In this document: positions 9,986-18,718 of the stretch, one piece after another
Layout of the letters: every line of letters begins with the position of its first letter
Numbering within the stretch: the first letter of the stretch is position 1
Origin: an uncultured Acetatifactor sp.
Lineage (GTDB): Bacteria > Bacillota > Clostridia > Lachnospirales > Lachnospiraceae
Assembly (NCBI GenBank): GCA_910584865.1
Contig: CAJUCE010000001.1
Span: forward strand, 222,188-286,187
DNA: 64,000 bases
Direction of reading: 5' to 3'
Notes under the pieces: generated by a model
What the model saw: only the letters and a program-made list of their open reading frames with translations
Database searches by the model: none
Told to the model about the DNA's origin: nothing
Program-made: the position numbers and the translations under genes

Positions 9986-12508
9986 ATGAAATCTGCAAAA
10001 CATGCGAAACGTATGAAAAAACTGATATCCTTCCTGACTGCCGTCTGTTGTCTGGCAGGAAGCGTTGTGCCATTCCGCTCGGAAGCATCCGAAACCACGG
10101 AGAGCGAGAGCGTGCCGCGGATCGTTTTTGAGAACGAACCTGTTGAGTCTGATGACCTGATTGTCACGAAGACCGTAGTAAGTGCAATACCCGGTGAAGC
10201 GGTTCCGGAAACGGAAGCGGACACCAAGTTTTATTTTACGCTGTTGCTGAACGGAAAGGCGGCAGCTAACAAGAAATACCATGTATATGAGTACCAGGGA
10301 GAAGGAAATGACAGAGTCCTGGTGGAAGTGGATGAGGAGGGAGAGCCGCTGGCGCCGCTCCAGGTGACGCCGTTTCAGACCGATTCCTTCGGACGCTTTT
10401 ACCTGAAAGCAGGACAGCGGGCCGAATTCCGCAGCGCCGATGTCCGGGAGCTGAGGGTTGGAACGCGCTATACGGTCACGGAGGAAGAGACGGAAGGGTA
10501 TCGCCAGAGCGTTCCTGCAGCAGGGGCATCGGCTGCAGGTGAATTAAGCGGGATGGCAGCCTTTGCGGACTTTACCAATGAATATCAGCCGAATGGGACA
10601 GGAACGGAAGCGGTTCTGGAGGTAAAGAAAACGGTTCCTGCCGCAGGGGGCGGTGCAGGATATCTGATTCCGGGAGACCCGGAGTTCACCTTCCTGCTGA
10701 AGCTGGACAACAGGCCCTATGAGGGGAGCTATGAATTGTGGGATATGTCCACAGGTACGGAAATCATAGGCGATCATCGGACCGAGGACGGGATATTTAC
10801 CCTGAAGGGCAACCAGAAGGCAGTTTTCACAGGGCAGGATGCCAATGGAAATGCCATCAGAACCAATATGCAGTATGAGGTAAGAGAGCTGGATTTGCCG
10901 GAGGACTGGCGGGTAGTGGGAAAGACAGGTATCACTGCCTCCATGGCGGAGGTGCCGGGATATGAAACAGCCGCTATACAGACCGGAGCCACAAAGGAGT
11001 GGACATCGCTGGAATTTACCAATGCCGCGGCATCCTTTGCTGTCAGCAAGAAGCTGGAGGAAGGCTACGGGAATGATCCGGAGGCAGAGTTTACCTTTGA
11101 ACTGAAAAAGTCGGACGGCGCTCTCTGGTCCGACGTGAAATATTACATTTACAATACCAGGGATAAAGAGCTGATCCCGCCGGAGCAAAAGAGAGAAATC
11201 GGGGAAAATGCACCTGACCAGACTCTATTCGGGGAAGCTGTACTTTATCATATGACCACATCTGAGGGACGTTTTACCCTGAAATTCGGCCAGACAGCCG
11301 TATTCGTAGGAATTCCGGAAGGGGAGTCCTACAGCGTGAAGGAAGTAGCACGGGAGCCTGAGGAAGATTCCGGAGAGATCCAGGAACCCCTTTCCCCGAT
11401 AATCGGTAGCAGAACCTATGCCCAGAGCTATCCTCTTGACAGCGAGGGGCGGCCGGTGAGTTATTCTTTGGAAACAGTGACCAATCCGATCAGGGAGCTG
11501 CAGTTTCGGAATAAACCCATGGACGGATTGTCTGTGACGAAAAATATCGTAAAAGAGGAGGGGGAGGCCCCCCTTGACGAGGATGTGGAATTCCACTTTG
11601 TGTTATACAGGGTGGACGGAGAGAAGCTTACTCCCCAGGCCAATGCCTCCTATACGGTAGGTAAGGCGGAGAAGTTAACCTTAAAGGACGGGAGTTTTAC
11701 CCTGAAAGCGGATGAGACCGCGAATTTCACCCGTCTGGCAGCAGGAACCTACAAAGTCGTGGAGGACGTAACGGATACGCCGGGATACAGCGTTGTGCCG
11801 GAAGAGGATCGGGAAGGGAATGAGCGGAAAACCCAGGAACAGACCGGAACGCTCACAGAGGGAGGAAGCCTCCATTTTCTCTTCAACAACTACTTCACGC
11901 CCCATAAGCTGGACCTTCGTATTGTCAAGGTCAACGACAAAGGGGAGAAGCTAAGCGGAGCGCAGTTTATGCTGTTCCGGGATGAAGCGGGAACCGTGGC
12001 CGTGGAGTATGGCGGGGAGAAGGGGCAGGATGGAACGGAAACTGAGGTCCCGGGATCTCATGGGATCGATGCCGGGGAAGCAGGATCTGTTATTTCCGGG
12101 ACGGATGAAAAAGAATGGATCGCAACCACCAATTCTGACGGCATAGTTACTTTTGAGGGCCTGCAGGAAGCCACCTATTATCTGAAAGAGGTTACTTCGC
12201 CAAGCGGTTATCTGATTTTGCCAGATCCTATTAAGATTCAGGTGAAACGGGATAGAGACGGCAATATGACGGCGATTGTTGACGACGGAAAATACAATAC
12301 GGAAGTGGTAGGTTCTATCCAGGTTATTGACAAAGAGGATCGGGTGGAAATCACCATAATCAACAGCAAGCTTTACGAACTGCCCAATGCAGGCGGCATG
12401 GGAATCTATTGGTATACGATCGGCGGTATGCTGCTGATGATGGCAGCGGCCCTGATCTTATATAGAACCAAATTCAGGTCAGGAGGTGATGTGGGATTGA
12501 GAAAATGA
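9986..12508 (+). CDS. Multi-domain Cna-B (SpaA-like) pilin with LPNAG sorting signal
   Basis: 840 residues. A signal peptide follows a Lys-rich start (MKSAKHAKRMKKLISFL). Five Cna-B-type domains follow, each opening with a 'vxKxv' strand (near residues 50, 210, 350, 510 and 645). The last has an E-box-like YYLKEVTSPSGY, typical of SpaA domains that form intramolecular isopeptide bonds. The C-terminus is a cell-wall sorting signal: ELPNAGG, a hydrophobic helix and a basic tail. LPNAG departs from canonical LPXTG at the Thr position. The gene follows the giant adhesin by 58 bases and precedes the major pilin, so it is probably an accessory or tip/base pilin handled by the two class C sortases. 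The start is supported by the signal peptide rather than by a close ribosome binding site. Confidence 0.9.
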   Translation: MKSAKHAKRMKKLISFLTAVCCLAGSVVPFRSEASETTESESVPRIVFENEPVESDDLIVTKTVVSAIPGEAVPETEADTKFYFTLLLNGKAAANKKYHVYEYQGEGNDRVLVEVDEEGEPLAPLQVTPFQTDSFGRFYLKAGQRAEFRSADVRELRVGTRYTVTEEETEGYRQSVPAAGASAAGELSGMAAFADFTNEYQPNGTGTEAVLEVKKTVPAAGGGAGYLIPGDPEFTFLLKLDNRPYEGSYELWDMSTGTEIIGDHRTEDGIFTLKGNQKAVFTGQDANGNAIRTNMQYEVRELDLPEDWRVVGKTGITASMAEVPGYETAAIQTGATKEWTSLEFTNAAASFAVSKKLEEGYGNDPEAEFTFELKKSDGALWSDVKYYIYNTRDKELIPPEQKREIGENAPDQTLFGEAVLYHMTTSEGRFTLKFGQTAVFVGIPEGESYSVKEVAREPEEDSGEIQEPLSPIIGSRTYAQSYPLDSEGRPVSYSLETVTNPIRELQFRNKPMDGLSVTKNIVKEEGEAPLDEDVEFHFVLYRVDGEKLTPQANASYTVGKAEKLTLKDGSFTLKADETANFTRLAAGTYKVVEDVTDTPGYSVVPEEDREGNERKTQEQTGTLTEGGSLHFLFNNYFTPHKLDLRIVKVNDKGEKLSGAQFMLFRDEAGTVAVEYGGEKGQDGTETEVPGSHGIDAGEAGSVISGTDEKEWIATTNSDGIVTFEGLQEATYYLKEVTSPSGYLILPDPIKIQVKRDRDGNMTAIVDDGKYNTEVVGSIQVIDKEDRVEITIINSKLYELPNAGGMGIYWYTIGGMLLMMAAALILYRTKFRSGGDVGLRK

Positions 12509-12653
12509 AAAGGCAATCCGGCATTCACCCGGGCCGGGGGCGTCCCGGAGTCTTATAAGGAAATGCCTGCAGAAACTTTGCGCGGCGGAAGTCCATGAGG
12601 AAGCCTCCCGCAGACAGCTTATGCGGCAAAATCCCATCCGGAAGCGCCCGAAA

Positions 12654-12720
12654 TTTGCAGCAGTTTAGGAATTGCAGTTATTTGTAGACACTTCCTTAGG
12701 CAAGGCTGAACTGCTGCGAA
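12654..12720. repeat. Inverted repeat with an AAGGAAGTGT-type core upstream of the major pilin
   Basis: TTTGCAGCAGTT (12654-12665) is complementary to AACTGCTGC(G)AAA (12709-12721), with ACACTTCCTT between them (12688-12697). The core recurs in intergenic DNA near 31152 and 63824. This could be a solo insertion-sequence end, a MITE remnant or a structured leader. The rest of 12509-12784 shows no gene; no convincing -35/-10 pair was seen. Confidence 0.45.
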
Positions 12721-12784
12721 AATACAAAGGGAACGGAACTGACAACAAAAACAAAGTATTTTAACGGAAAAGAAAGGAAAAAGC

Positions 12785-14626
12785 ATGAAAAAGATGAAGA
12801 AAATTTTGGCTGTTGTATTGGCAATGGCAATGGTGCTGGGAATGTCGGTGACGGCGTTCGCGGAAGGCGAGGAAAATACTGATGGCGGCAGCGGAGAGCA
12901 GCCGGGGGTAACGCAGTCTGCAACATCCGTAGATATTACAGGAAAGCCAAGTAGTACAAACAAAGCTCCTGTTACCATTCAGAATGTGGAAGCAGGCGCA
13001 ACTATAACGGCATATCGTATTGTTGTTCCTATCTACGATGAAAACAGTGCTGTTGGATTTAAAGGCTACGAATCCTTGAAATTAGTCCAAAGTGAAGGGG
13101 CAGCTCCTACTGCTATTGTAGCAGATCCGCTGAAGCCAACTGCAACGGAGATAACTGGTATCGCTTCTGTAAACAGCTTATTAGAACAAATTACTGGTGT
13201 AAATGTAGTTGGAATGAGTACTGCTACAGCACCGTCTGAATCGAACGGATTTGTACAGGGAACAGTTAAGACAATCGGAGATGCAGATGAGGTAGGCAAA
13301 GCTGATTATACAGCAAATCTGGGAGCCGGATATTGGCTGGTACTCGTAACGGGAACGAATGAAGATGTCTATAACCCTATGTTAGTTGGTGTTTATTATT
13401 CTGAAAAGGGTGGAAATCAAAATACCCTTGAGGGGGCTGTGCTGGACAGCAATAGCCAGTTCACGATTAATGGTGCCGCCGTATATGCAAAGTCAACAAA
13501 GCCGAGCATTGATAAGAAGATTGTTGATCAGCAGGGAAATGCATTAAAGAAATTTGACGTGGCTGATGATAAGCCTGTTTATTTCCAGATAGATACAGTG
13601 ATTCCTTCTTACAGCGATGAATATGAAAAGGCAGTTGTAACAATCAAGGATGAATTAAGTGACGGATTAGTGCTGAATCAGGACTCGATCGTTGTTAAGG
13701 TGAATGATACGCCGATAGAAGCGACCAAAGATAACAATAAGACCTATACGATTACTAACAAGTCCACAAAGGGATTTGAGATTGTATTTGATGAAGACTA
13801 TATTCTTTCATCAGAGGGAAGAAAAAATCTGAGGAATGTAGTGGTAACATATAGTGCCACATTAGATGTGGATAAGGCTGGCATTAACTTTAATCCTAAC
13901 ACTAACAAAGCTACTTTGACGTACACGAATAAACCGGGAACGGACAATAATACAAAAACGAAGGATGATACCACATATTCCTATACCTTTGGTATTGACG
14001 TGAAGCCCTACGGTTCATCGGAGGAAACATGGAATGATATCACACAGGAATTGCTCAAGGGTGAAATCATAACAGAGACAGTTAATGGAACGACTACAAC
14101 GAAATTTGTTCCTTTGGGCGGAGCAGAGTTTACACTGACGAATAATACAACAAACCAGGTGTATACATCCACGTCAAAGAGTGCAGGTGAGAATGCGACT
14201 GAGGAAGAGAAGGCTCAAGTTGGTCTTTTGAGCTTTACCGGATTGGCGGAAGGAAATTATACTCTGAAGGAGACAAAAGCACCGGCAGGATATTCGCTGA
14301 ACACGAAAGAATACGCAGTAAGCATTGGAGCCAATTATGATGAGAAAGGACTTCTGACAGACTATACTATTACAATTGATGGTGTTGCTACAAAGTATAC
14401 AGCAACATATGACGGGACAACGGTCAAAAATATTACGACAACCTCTAAAAAGGATGAAGGAACAGAGCAGAATACAGTAATAACAACTGAAATTCCCAAC
14501 ACCAAGCTGAATAACCTTCCTTCCACCGGCGGCATCGGTACCACCATCTTCACCATCGGCGGATGCGCTATCATGATCATTGCTGCAGGCCTGTTCTTCG
14601 CAAGCCGCAGGAAATCTTCCAAATAA
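12785..14626 (+). CDS. Major pilin, isopeptide-forming fimbrial protein with LPSTG signal
   Basis: 613 residues with a clean signal peptide ending near AFAEG. The N-terminal half is a fimbrial domain ending in a pilin-motif-like AVYAKSTKP, whose Lys would be the acceptor for pilus polymerisation (VYPK in characterised pilins). A D2-type isopeptide fimbrial domain follows (IDKKIVDQQG, VTIKDELSDGL), then a C-terminal Cna-B domain with the E-box TLKETKAPAGY. It ends NNLPSTGG, hydrophobic helix, RRKSSK. The ribosome binding site is AAAGAAAGGAAAA. The gene looks more AT-rich than its neighbours and its codon choice suggests high expression. The two class C sortases start 220 bases downstream. The backbone-pilin role is a strong inference from motif set and context. 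Confidence 0.93.
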   Translation: MKKMKKILAVVLAMAMVLGMSVTAFAEGEENTDGGSGEQPGVTQSATSVDITGKPSSTNKAPVTIQNVEAGATITAYRIVVPIYDENSAVGFKGYESLKLVQSEGAAPTAIVADPLKPTATEITGIASVNSLLEQITGVNVVGMSTATAPSESNGFVQGTVKTIGDADEVGKADYTANLGAGYWLVLVTGTNEDVYNPMLVGVYYSEKGGNQNTLEGAVLDSNSQFTINGAAVYAKSTKPSIDKKIVDQQGNALKKFDVADDKPVYFQIDTVIPSYSDEYEKAVVTIKDELSDGLVLNQDSIVVKVNDTPIEATKDNNKTYTITNKSTKGFEIVFDEDYILSSEGRKNLRNVVVTYSATLDVDKAGINFNPNTNKATLTYTNKPGTDNNTKTKDDTTYSYTFGIDVKPYGSSEETWNDITQELLKGEIITETVNGTTTTKFVPLGGAEFTLTNNTTNQVYTSTSKSAGENATEEEKAQVGLLSFTGLAEGNYTLKETKAPAGYSLNTKEYAVSIGANYDEKGLLTDYTITIDGVATKYTATYDGTTVKNITTTSKKDEGTEQNTVITTEIPNTKLNNLPSTGGIGTTIFTIGGCAIMIIAAGLFFASRRKSSK

Positions 14627-14647
14627 GGGAAGAAGCTACATAAGAAA

Positions 14648-14674
14648 GCATGACCTCTTTATCGGAGGTCATGC
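14648..14674 (+). other. Perfect 10-bp stem-loop between major pilin and sortase genes
   Basis: GCATGACCTC (14648-14657) and GAGGTCATGC (14665-14674) form a perfect stem with a seven-base loop. No T-run follows, so it is a poor intrinsic terminator. It is better read as an RNA-stabilising or processing element that could keep pilin mRNA more abundant than sortase mRNA. The rest of 14627-14849 holds no gene. Confidence 0.55.
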
Positions 14675-14849
14675 GTAAAATGCACAAGAGAAGGTGCAAA
14701 AGCAAAAAGGGGAATCCCTTTAAATACCAAAGAAAAACCCAGCAATTCAGCATCTAATCTGAATTGCGCGAAAAACATGGAGGAGTCGGGCCGGTCTATC
14801 CGCCGGTCCGGCACCCCACAAACACACTACAACAACAAGGAGAGCCCGG

Positions 14850-15737
14850 ATGAAAAAGAAGATTACAACAATATCCGTTTTCATACTGTTTCTGGCCGGT
14901 TTGTCCCTGCTGCTGTATCCGTTTCTGTCCAACCAGTGGAATCAGTACAGGCAGTCCAAGCTGATTACCACCTATGAGGAAGCCGTCACGGATCTGGCGG
15001 CAGAGGACCGGATTGATTATGAGAAGGAATGGGAGAGGGCATTTACCTACAATGATGCCCTGATTCCCTATATCCTGCCGGATTCCTTCGCGGCAGCGGA
15101 AGCTCAGCTTCCGGAGGGAGGAGATCAGGCCTATCTGGCCTCGCTGAACTTGACGGGGGACGGGATGATGGGATTTGTGGAGATTCCGAAGATCAATGTG
15201 AAGCTTCCCATTTTCCATACCACGGAGGAAGAGGTGCTGCAGAAGGGGGCAGGGCATCTGGCGGGAAGCTCTCTTCCGGTGGGAGGAGAGGGTACCCATG
15301 CCGTTATATCCGCCCACAGAGGTCTGCCCAGCGCGGCGCTTTTTACCGATCTGGATCAGCTGGAAGAAGGGGATTACTTTTTTCTGGCGATTTTGGATGA
15401 TACATTGTGTTATCAGGTAGATCAGATTTCCGTGGTGGAGCCTTCGGATACCAGTCGCCTGGAGTCCCAGGAGGGGAAGGACCTGGTCACTCTGCTCACC
15501 TGCACGCCCTACGGGGTGAATTCTCACCGCCTTCTGGTACAGGGGCATCGGGTGGCTTATCAGGAAATCGAGGAAGATCATTCCCTGTCGCTGTTAGTCG
15601 GTCCCAGCCTTCACACCAGCTATTTGCTCTGGGTGATTGTGGGCCTGGCCGTGACGGGAGGGTTTATATTGATATTGTACCTGCTTGACAGGAAATGGAA
15701 GAGAAAGCAGGGAATGGTGCCGAAAGATGCGCAGTAG
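14850..15737 (+). CDS. Class C sortase, pilus-polymerising (first copy)
   Basis: 295 residues. An N-terminal membrane helix is followed by the sortase beta-barrel and a C-terminal membrane helix with a basic tail, the two-helix topology of class C enzymes. Catalytic residues are visible: His156 (SAHRGLP), Cys218 (LLTCTPYG) and Arg227 (NSHRLLV). The long segment between the first helix and the core (residues 40-100) is where class C enzymes carry the active-site lid; no clear DPF/DPW lid motif is seen. The ribosome binding site is AAGGAGAG. It should cut the LPXTG-like signals of the upstream pilins and join them through the pilin lysine. Confidence 0.95.
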   Translation: MKKKITTISVFILFLAGLSLLLYPFLSNQWNQYRQSKLITTYEEAVTDLAAEDRIDYEKEWERAFTYNDALIPYILPDSFAAAEAQLPEGGDQAYLASLNLTGDGMMGFVEIPKINVKLPIFHTTEEEVLQKGAGHLAGSSLPVGGEGTHAVISAHRGLPSAALFTDLDQLEEGDYFFLAILDDTLCYQVDQISVVEPSDTSRLESQEGKDLVTLLTCTPYGVNSHRLLVQGHRVAYQEIEEDHSLSLLVGPSLHTSYLLWVIVGLAVTGGFILILYLLDRKWKRKQGMVPKDAQ

Positions 15738-15806
15738 CAGGAAGAGAAAAAGGGCTCTGTGCCCATGGAATCGGAAATCTGGCGGATACCGAAGGAAGGG
15801 GCCCTT

Positions 15807-16727
15807 ATGAGGAGAAAATTGTCAGGGATTCTGTTCGGATTGTTGTTCCTGACAGGATTCGGGATTCTATGTTATCCTACCATATCGGATCAGTGGAATA
15901 AATACCGGCAGAATCAATTGATTACCACCTATGAGGAAGCTGTGGCGGTGCTGAACGAGGAGGATTATTCCAGAGAGTGGGAGGCGGCCAGGGCATTTGA
16001 CGGACAGCTGGAACAGAATAATCTGTACGGCGATGTGTTTGGAGAGGAAAGCGGTTCCCTGGAGAACACAGAATATTGGGATGTATTGAATATTTCCGGA
16101 GACGGGGTCATGGGGTATCTGTCGATTCCGAAGATCAACCTGAAGTTATCCATTTATCACGGAACGGCGGAGGACGTGTTGCAGACAGGGGTGGGGCATT
16201 TAAACGGAACAAAGCTGCCTATCGGCGGAGAGAGCACCCACAGTGTCCTGGCGGCTCACCGGGGATTGCCCAGTGCAAGGCTTTTTACGGATATCGATCA
16301 ATTGTATAAGGGCGATCTGTTTTACATTCATATTTTGGATGAAATCCTGGCCTATGAGGTGGATCAGATCCTGCCCATGGTAGATAAGGATGATATGTCC
16401 ACATTGGAGGAGGCTCTTGGGATAGAGGAGGGCGCGGATCAGGTAACATTGTTTACCTGTACGCCCTACGGAGTGAATTCTCACAGGCTGCTGGTCCGAG
16501 GGAAGCGGGTGCCTTATGGCGGGGAAGAAGAGGTGGAGCAGACACCGGTGGAAACCATGCTGAAGGCGGTGCAGAATTATTATATGCTCTATCTGGTGTT
16601 AGGGTTGTCAGTGACGCTGCTGGTGATCCTCTTTATGAGATTCCTCTTCCGTCCCCGAAAAAAGAAACGGGAGGGGCGCCGAAGCGTAGAGAGCGGAGCA
16701 AGTTCCCGTGGACGGGAACCGGAATAA
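15807..16727 (+). CDS. Class C sortase (second copy)
   Basis: 306 residues from ATG 15807, chosen over an in-frame ATG at 15759 because GAAGGAAGGGG sits just upstream and the membrane helix then begins normally (MRRKLSGILF). The architecture matches the preceding sortase: His151 (AAHRGLP), Cys218 (LFTCTPYG), Arg227 (NSHRLLV) and a C-terminal helix with a basic tail. The two proteins are clearly paralogous, for example DQWNKYRQ versus NQWNQYRQ. Tandem class C sortases in pilus islands often divide the work between backbone and accessory pilins; which does what here cannot be read. The last codons lie in a CCCGTGGACGGG hairpin that belongs to a recurring leader motif. Confidence 0.95.
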   Translation: MRRKLSGILFGLLFLTGFGILCYPTISDQWNKYRQNQLITTYEEAVAVLNEEDYSREWEAARAFDGQLEQNNLYGDVFGEESGSLENTEYWDVLNISGDGVMGYLSIPKINLKLSIYHGTAEDVLQTGVGHLNGTKLPIGGESTHSVLAAHRGLPSARLFTDIDQLYKGDLFYIHILDEILAYEVDQILPMVDKDDMSTLEEALGIEEGADQVTLFTCTPYGVNSHRLLVRGKRVPYGGEEEVEQTPVETMLKAVQNYYMLYLVLGLSVTLLVILFMRFLFRPRKKKREGRRSVESGASSRGREPE

Positions 16728-16790
16728 AAAACAGTCTCGAAGCGCAGAGACGGAACTGGAATAAAACTGGAATAAGATAGGAGGGTGCAG

Positions 16791-17948
16791 ATGACGGGAA
16801 AGAGGAAATGGATCAGATGGATGATTGTTCCGGCTTTTGTGCTGACGCTGACAGCAGCGGGAACCGGGATTGCATACGGTGCAGCCGGGATCGAGGCAGC
16901 ACGGACAGACTGCGGGATACGGTTTACTTTGGAGGCAGGAGAGCTGAATGCAGGAGACCAGGCGAATCTGGAACATATGAGCCCGGATTACAGAGAGTAT
17001 TACAGGGAGCTGGGCGATATCCTGGAGAGCGGAGGCTCCGTCGAGGTGAAGCTATACCGAATTGCCGAAGTGGATGAGACCTGCAGATTTTCCCTGCTGG
17101 GAGATTATGATTGTCCCGCCCTTGAGGGGCTGGAGCAGACGGATGACAAAACAACTGCCATGGAATGGGCGCAGTGGGCGGACGCGGCGGCAGGAATTCT
17201 GACAGGAGTGTCAGGAGAGGGAGTGAATGGAAACGCCGGCGAAGAGCCGGGCGGCCGGGCGGGGGCGTATCCGCTTCCGGAACCGGACGGGGCAGCCCGA
17301 ATTGTCACAGGAGAAAACGGAAAAGCCCAGGGAGCAGTGAGCGGTCTTTCCACGGGGATGTATCTGGTATGGGTGGAACCGGTGGAGACGGAGGATTATT
17401 TGTATCGCTTTATTCCTTTTCTGGTATCCCTCCCTTCCCTTGACAGCGGGGAAGTGTGGAATTACGGCGAGGATGCGGAGAAGCCGGTGATCGTGGGGCT
17501 GAAGCCGGAGAGGGAGGATCTCTACGGAGATTTGTCTATAGAGAAAAATTTGCTCTCCTACAATGAAACGCTTGCCGGGGCCTCTTTCGTTTTCGAAATC
17601 AAGGCGGTAAAGGAAGATCGGCTGGTGTACAGCGACGTGGTGTCCATGACATTTGACGGTCCCGGGAGCGGGTCATTGACAGTGGAGGACATTCCTTCCG
17701 GTGCCCTGGTGACGGTGACGGAGATCTACAGCGGCGCGGGATACCGGGAGAGTACGGGCACGGCCAGCCGGAGCACGGTGATCGAAGCGGGCGATACGGC
17801 GGCGGTTTCCTTTACAAACGAATATGACGGACGTCTGAACGGCGGCGGAACCAGTATAATCAATCATTTCGTATATGAGAAGGATGAGGACGGTTCGGAA
17901 AGCCTTGATTGGGAAAAGCTGTATGGAGAGATCGGTTCCGCGAGGTGA
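16791..17948 (+). CDS. Minor pilin-like Cna-B protein without cell-wall sorting signal
   Basis: 385 residues from ATG 16791; AGGAGGG at 16779-16785 favours this over GTG 16785. A signal peptide (TAAGTGIAYGA) is followed by a pilin-like region and a C-terminal Cna-B-like domain opening LSIEKNLLSYNETLAG and ending AVSFTNEYDG. The tail (NHFVYEKDEDGSESLDWEKL) is hydrophilic, with no LPXTG motif, helix or basic tail. It lies directly after the two class C sortases in the same direction. It may be secreted, held non-covalently, or be a chaperone-like or tip component. A role in the pilus is inferred from position and fold. Confidence 0.8.
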   Translation: MTGKRKWIRWMIVPAFVLTLTAAGTGIAYGAAGIEAARTDCGIRFTLEAGELNAGDQANLEHMSPDYREYYRELGDILESGGSVEVKLYRIAEVDETCRFSLLGDYDCPALEGLEQTDDKTTAMEWAQWADAAAGILTGVSGEGVNGNAGEEPGGRAGAYPLPEPDGAARIVTGENGKAQGAVSGLSTGMYLVWVEPVETEDYLYRFIPFLVSLPSLDSGEVWNYGEDAEKPVIVGLKPEREDLYGDLSIEKNLLSYNETLAGASFVFEIKAVKEDRLVYSDVVSMTFDGPGSGSLTVEDIPSGALVTVTEIYSGAGYRESTGTASRSTVIEAGDTAAVSFTNEYDGRLNGGGTSIINHFVYEKDEDGSESLDWEKLYGEIGSAR

Positions 17949-18008
17949 CGAAGGGGGTGTGAACTTGAAGGCTGATTTTCAAATTCCGGTTGCTATGTGC
18001 GGCGAAGA

Positions 18009-18118
18009 GCGTATATACGCGAAAGGACATGTATGTACGAATGGCGTATATACATTAAAGAGCGCACATGTACGAAAGTGCGTATACACACAAAAGTGTG
18101 CATGTGCATCGAAAAGCG
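18009..18118 (+). repeat. Three degenerate ~36-bp tandem repeats rich in alternating purine-pyrimidine
   Basis: Units begin at 18010, 18045 and 18081, each starting CGTATA(T/C)AC and containing a (C)ATGT.-type palindromic step followed by CGAA. The first contains the perfect 12-bp palindrome GCGTATATACGC (18009-18020). The stretch is nearly all GT/AC/TA steps. It ends about 16 bases before the ATG of the SipW-dependent gene, so it would lie in that gene's leader. It could also be read as a short Cys-containing ORF ending at 18129, which I do not call as a gene. Confidence 0.65.
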
Positions 18119-18133
18119 CAGGGAGGTAGAGCG

Positions 18134-18694
18134 ATGAAAAAGTACAGGATCAGGGGAACCCTCCTTCTGGCGGCTATGGGACTTTTGCTGGCGGGGGGTG
18201 TATCTGCGGGGAAAGCGCTGGCATATTTTACCGCTTATGCATCGGCAGGCGGGGAGCTTCAGCTTAGTTTGGATTTCCCTGCCACTGAAACCAATGATGA
18301 TGTCAGGGATTGGACCAAACACATTTCCATAACAAACACGGGGGAAGAGGACTGCTATGTTCGTGTAAGGGTCTTTGCCGGGGAGAAATATCTTGACAGT
18401 CTGGAGTACACGGCGGCCTCTGAAGCGTGGAGCTATGCGTCGGAGGAAGGTTGCTGGTATTACGGCGATATCCTTACGCCGGGGGAGACTACGGCAGAAC
18501 TGCTGGTTAAGCTGGACAGAATAAAGCTGCAGGATATGACAGGTAATGGCGGGAAGGAAGATTTCAATGTCATCGTAGTGCAGGAGTATACCGCTGTTCT
18601 CCATGATGCCCAGGGCAATCCCTATGCGGACTGGAATCTGGCCGTAAGCGGCGGGGAAACCCGGAATGCAGACGGAAGCGCGGCAGGCTTCTGA
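18134..18694 (+). CDS. SipW-dependent exported protein, TasA/CalY-like
   Basis: 186 residues from ATG 18134 with GGAGGT at 18122-18127. The N-terminus is the characteristic SipW-dependent signal: basic start, hydrophobic helix, then ALAYFTAYASAGG, followed by a TasA-like beta-rich domain in which Asn-Thr-Gly (SITNTGEEDCYVRV) marks the usual strand. TasA/camelysin proteins form extracellular fibres or biofilm matrix in Bacillus. The SipW-type peptidase that should process it lies about 1.1 kb downstream. Fibre formation here is inference. No sorting signal is present. Confidence 0.82.
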   Translation: MKKYRIRGTLLLAAMGLLLAGGVSAGKALAYFTAYASAGGELQLSLDFPATETNDDVRDWTKHISITNTGEEDCYVRVRVFAGEKYLDSLEYTAASEAWSYASEEGCWYYGDILTPGETTAELLVKLDRIKLQDMTGNGGKEDFNVIVVQEYTAVLHDAQGNPYADWNLAVSGGETRNADGSAAGF

Positions 18695-18718
18695 CATATA
18701 GAGGGAGGTGTAGGGACG

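Noticed and set aside
15759..15806. Earlier start for the second class C sortase
   Set aside because: Would place a charged segment before the membrane helix; ATG 15807 has a ribosome site and matches its paralogue.
17958..18129. Small Cys-containing ORF reading through the 36-bp repeats
   Set aside because: Only a weak GTG/TTG start; sequence is explained by the DNA repeat, and the ribosome site at 18122 serves the next gene.
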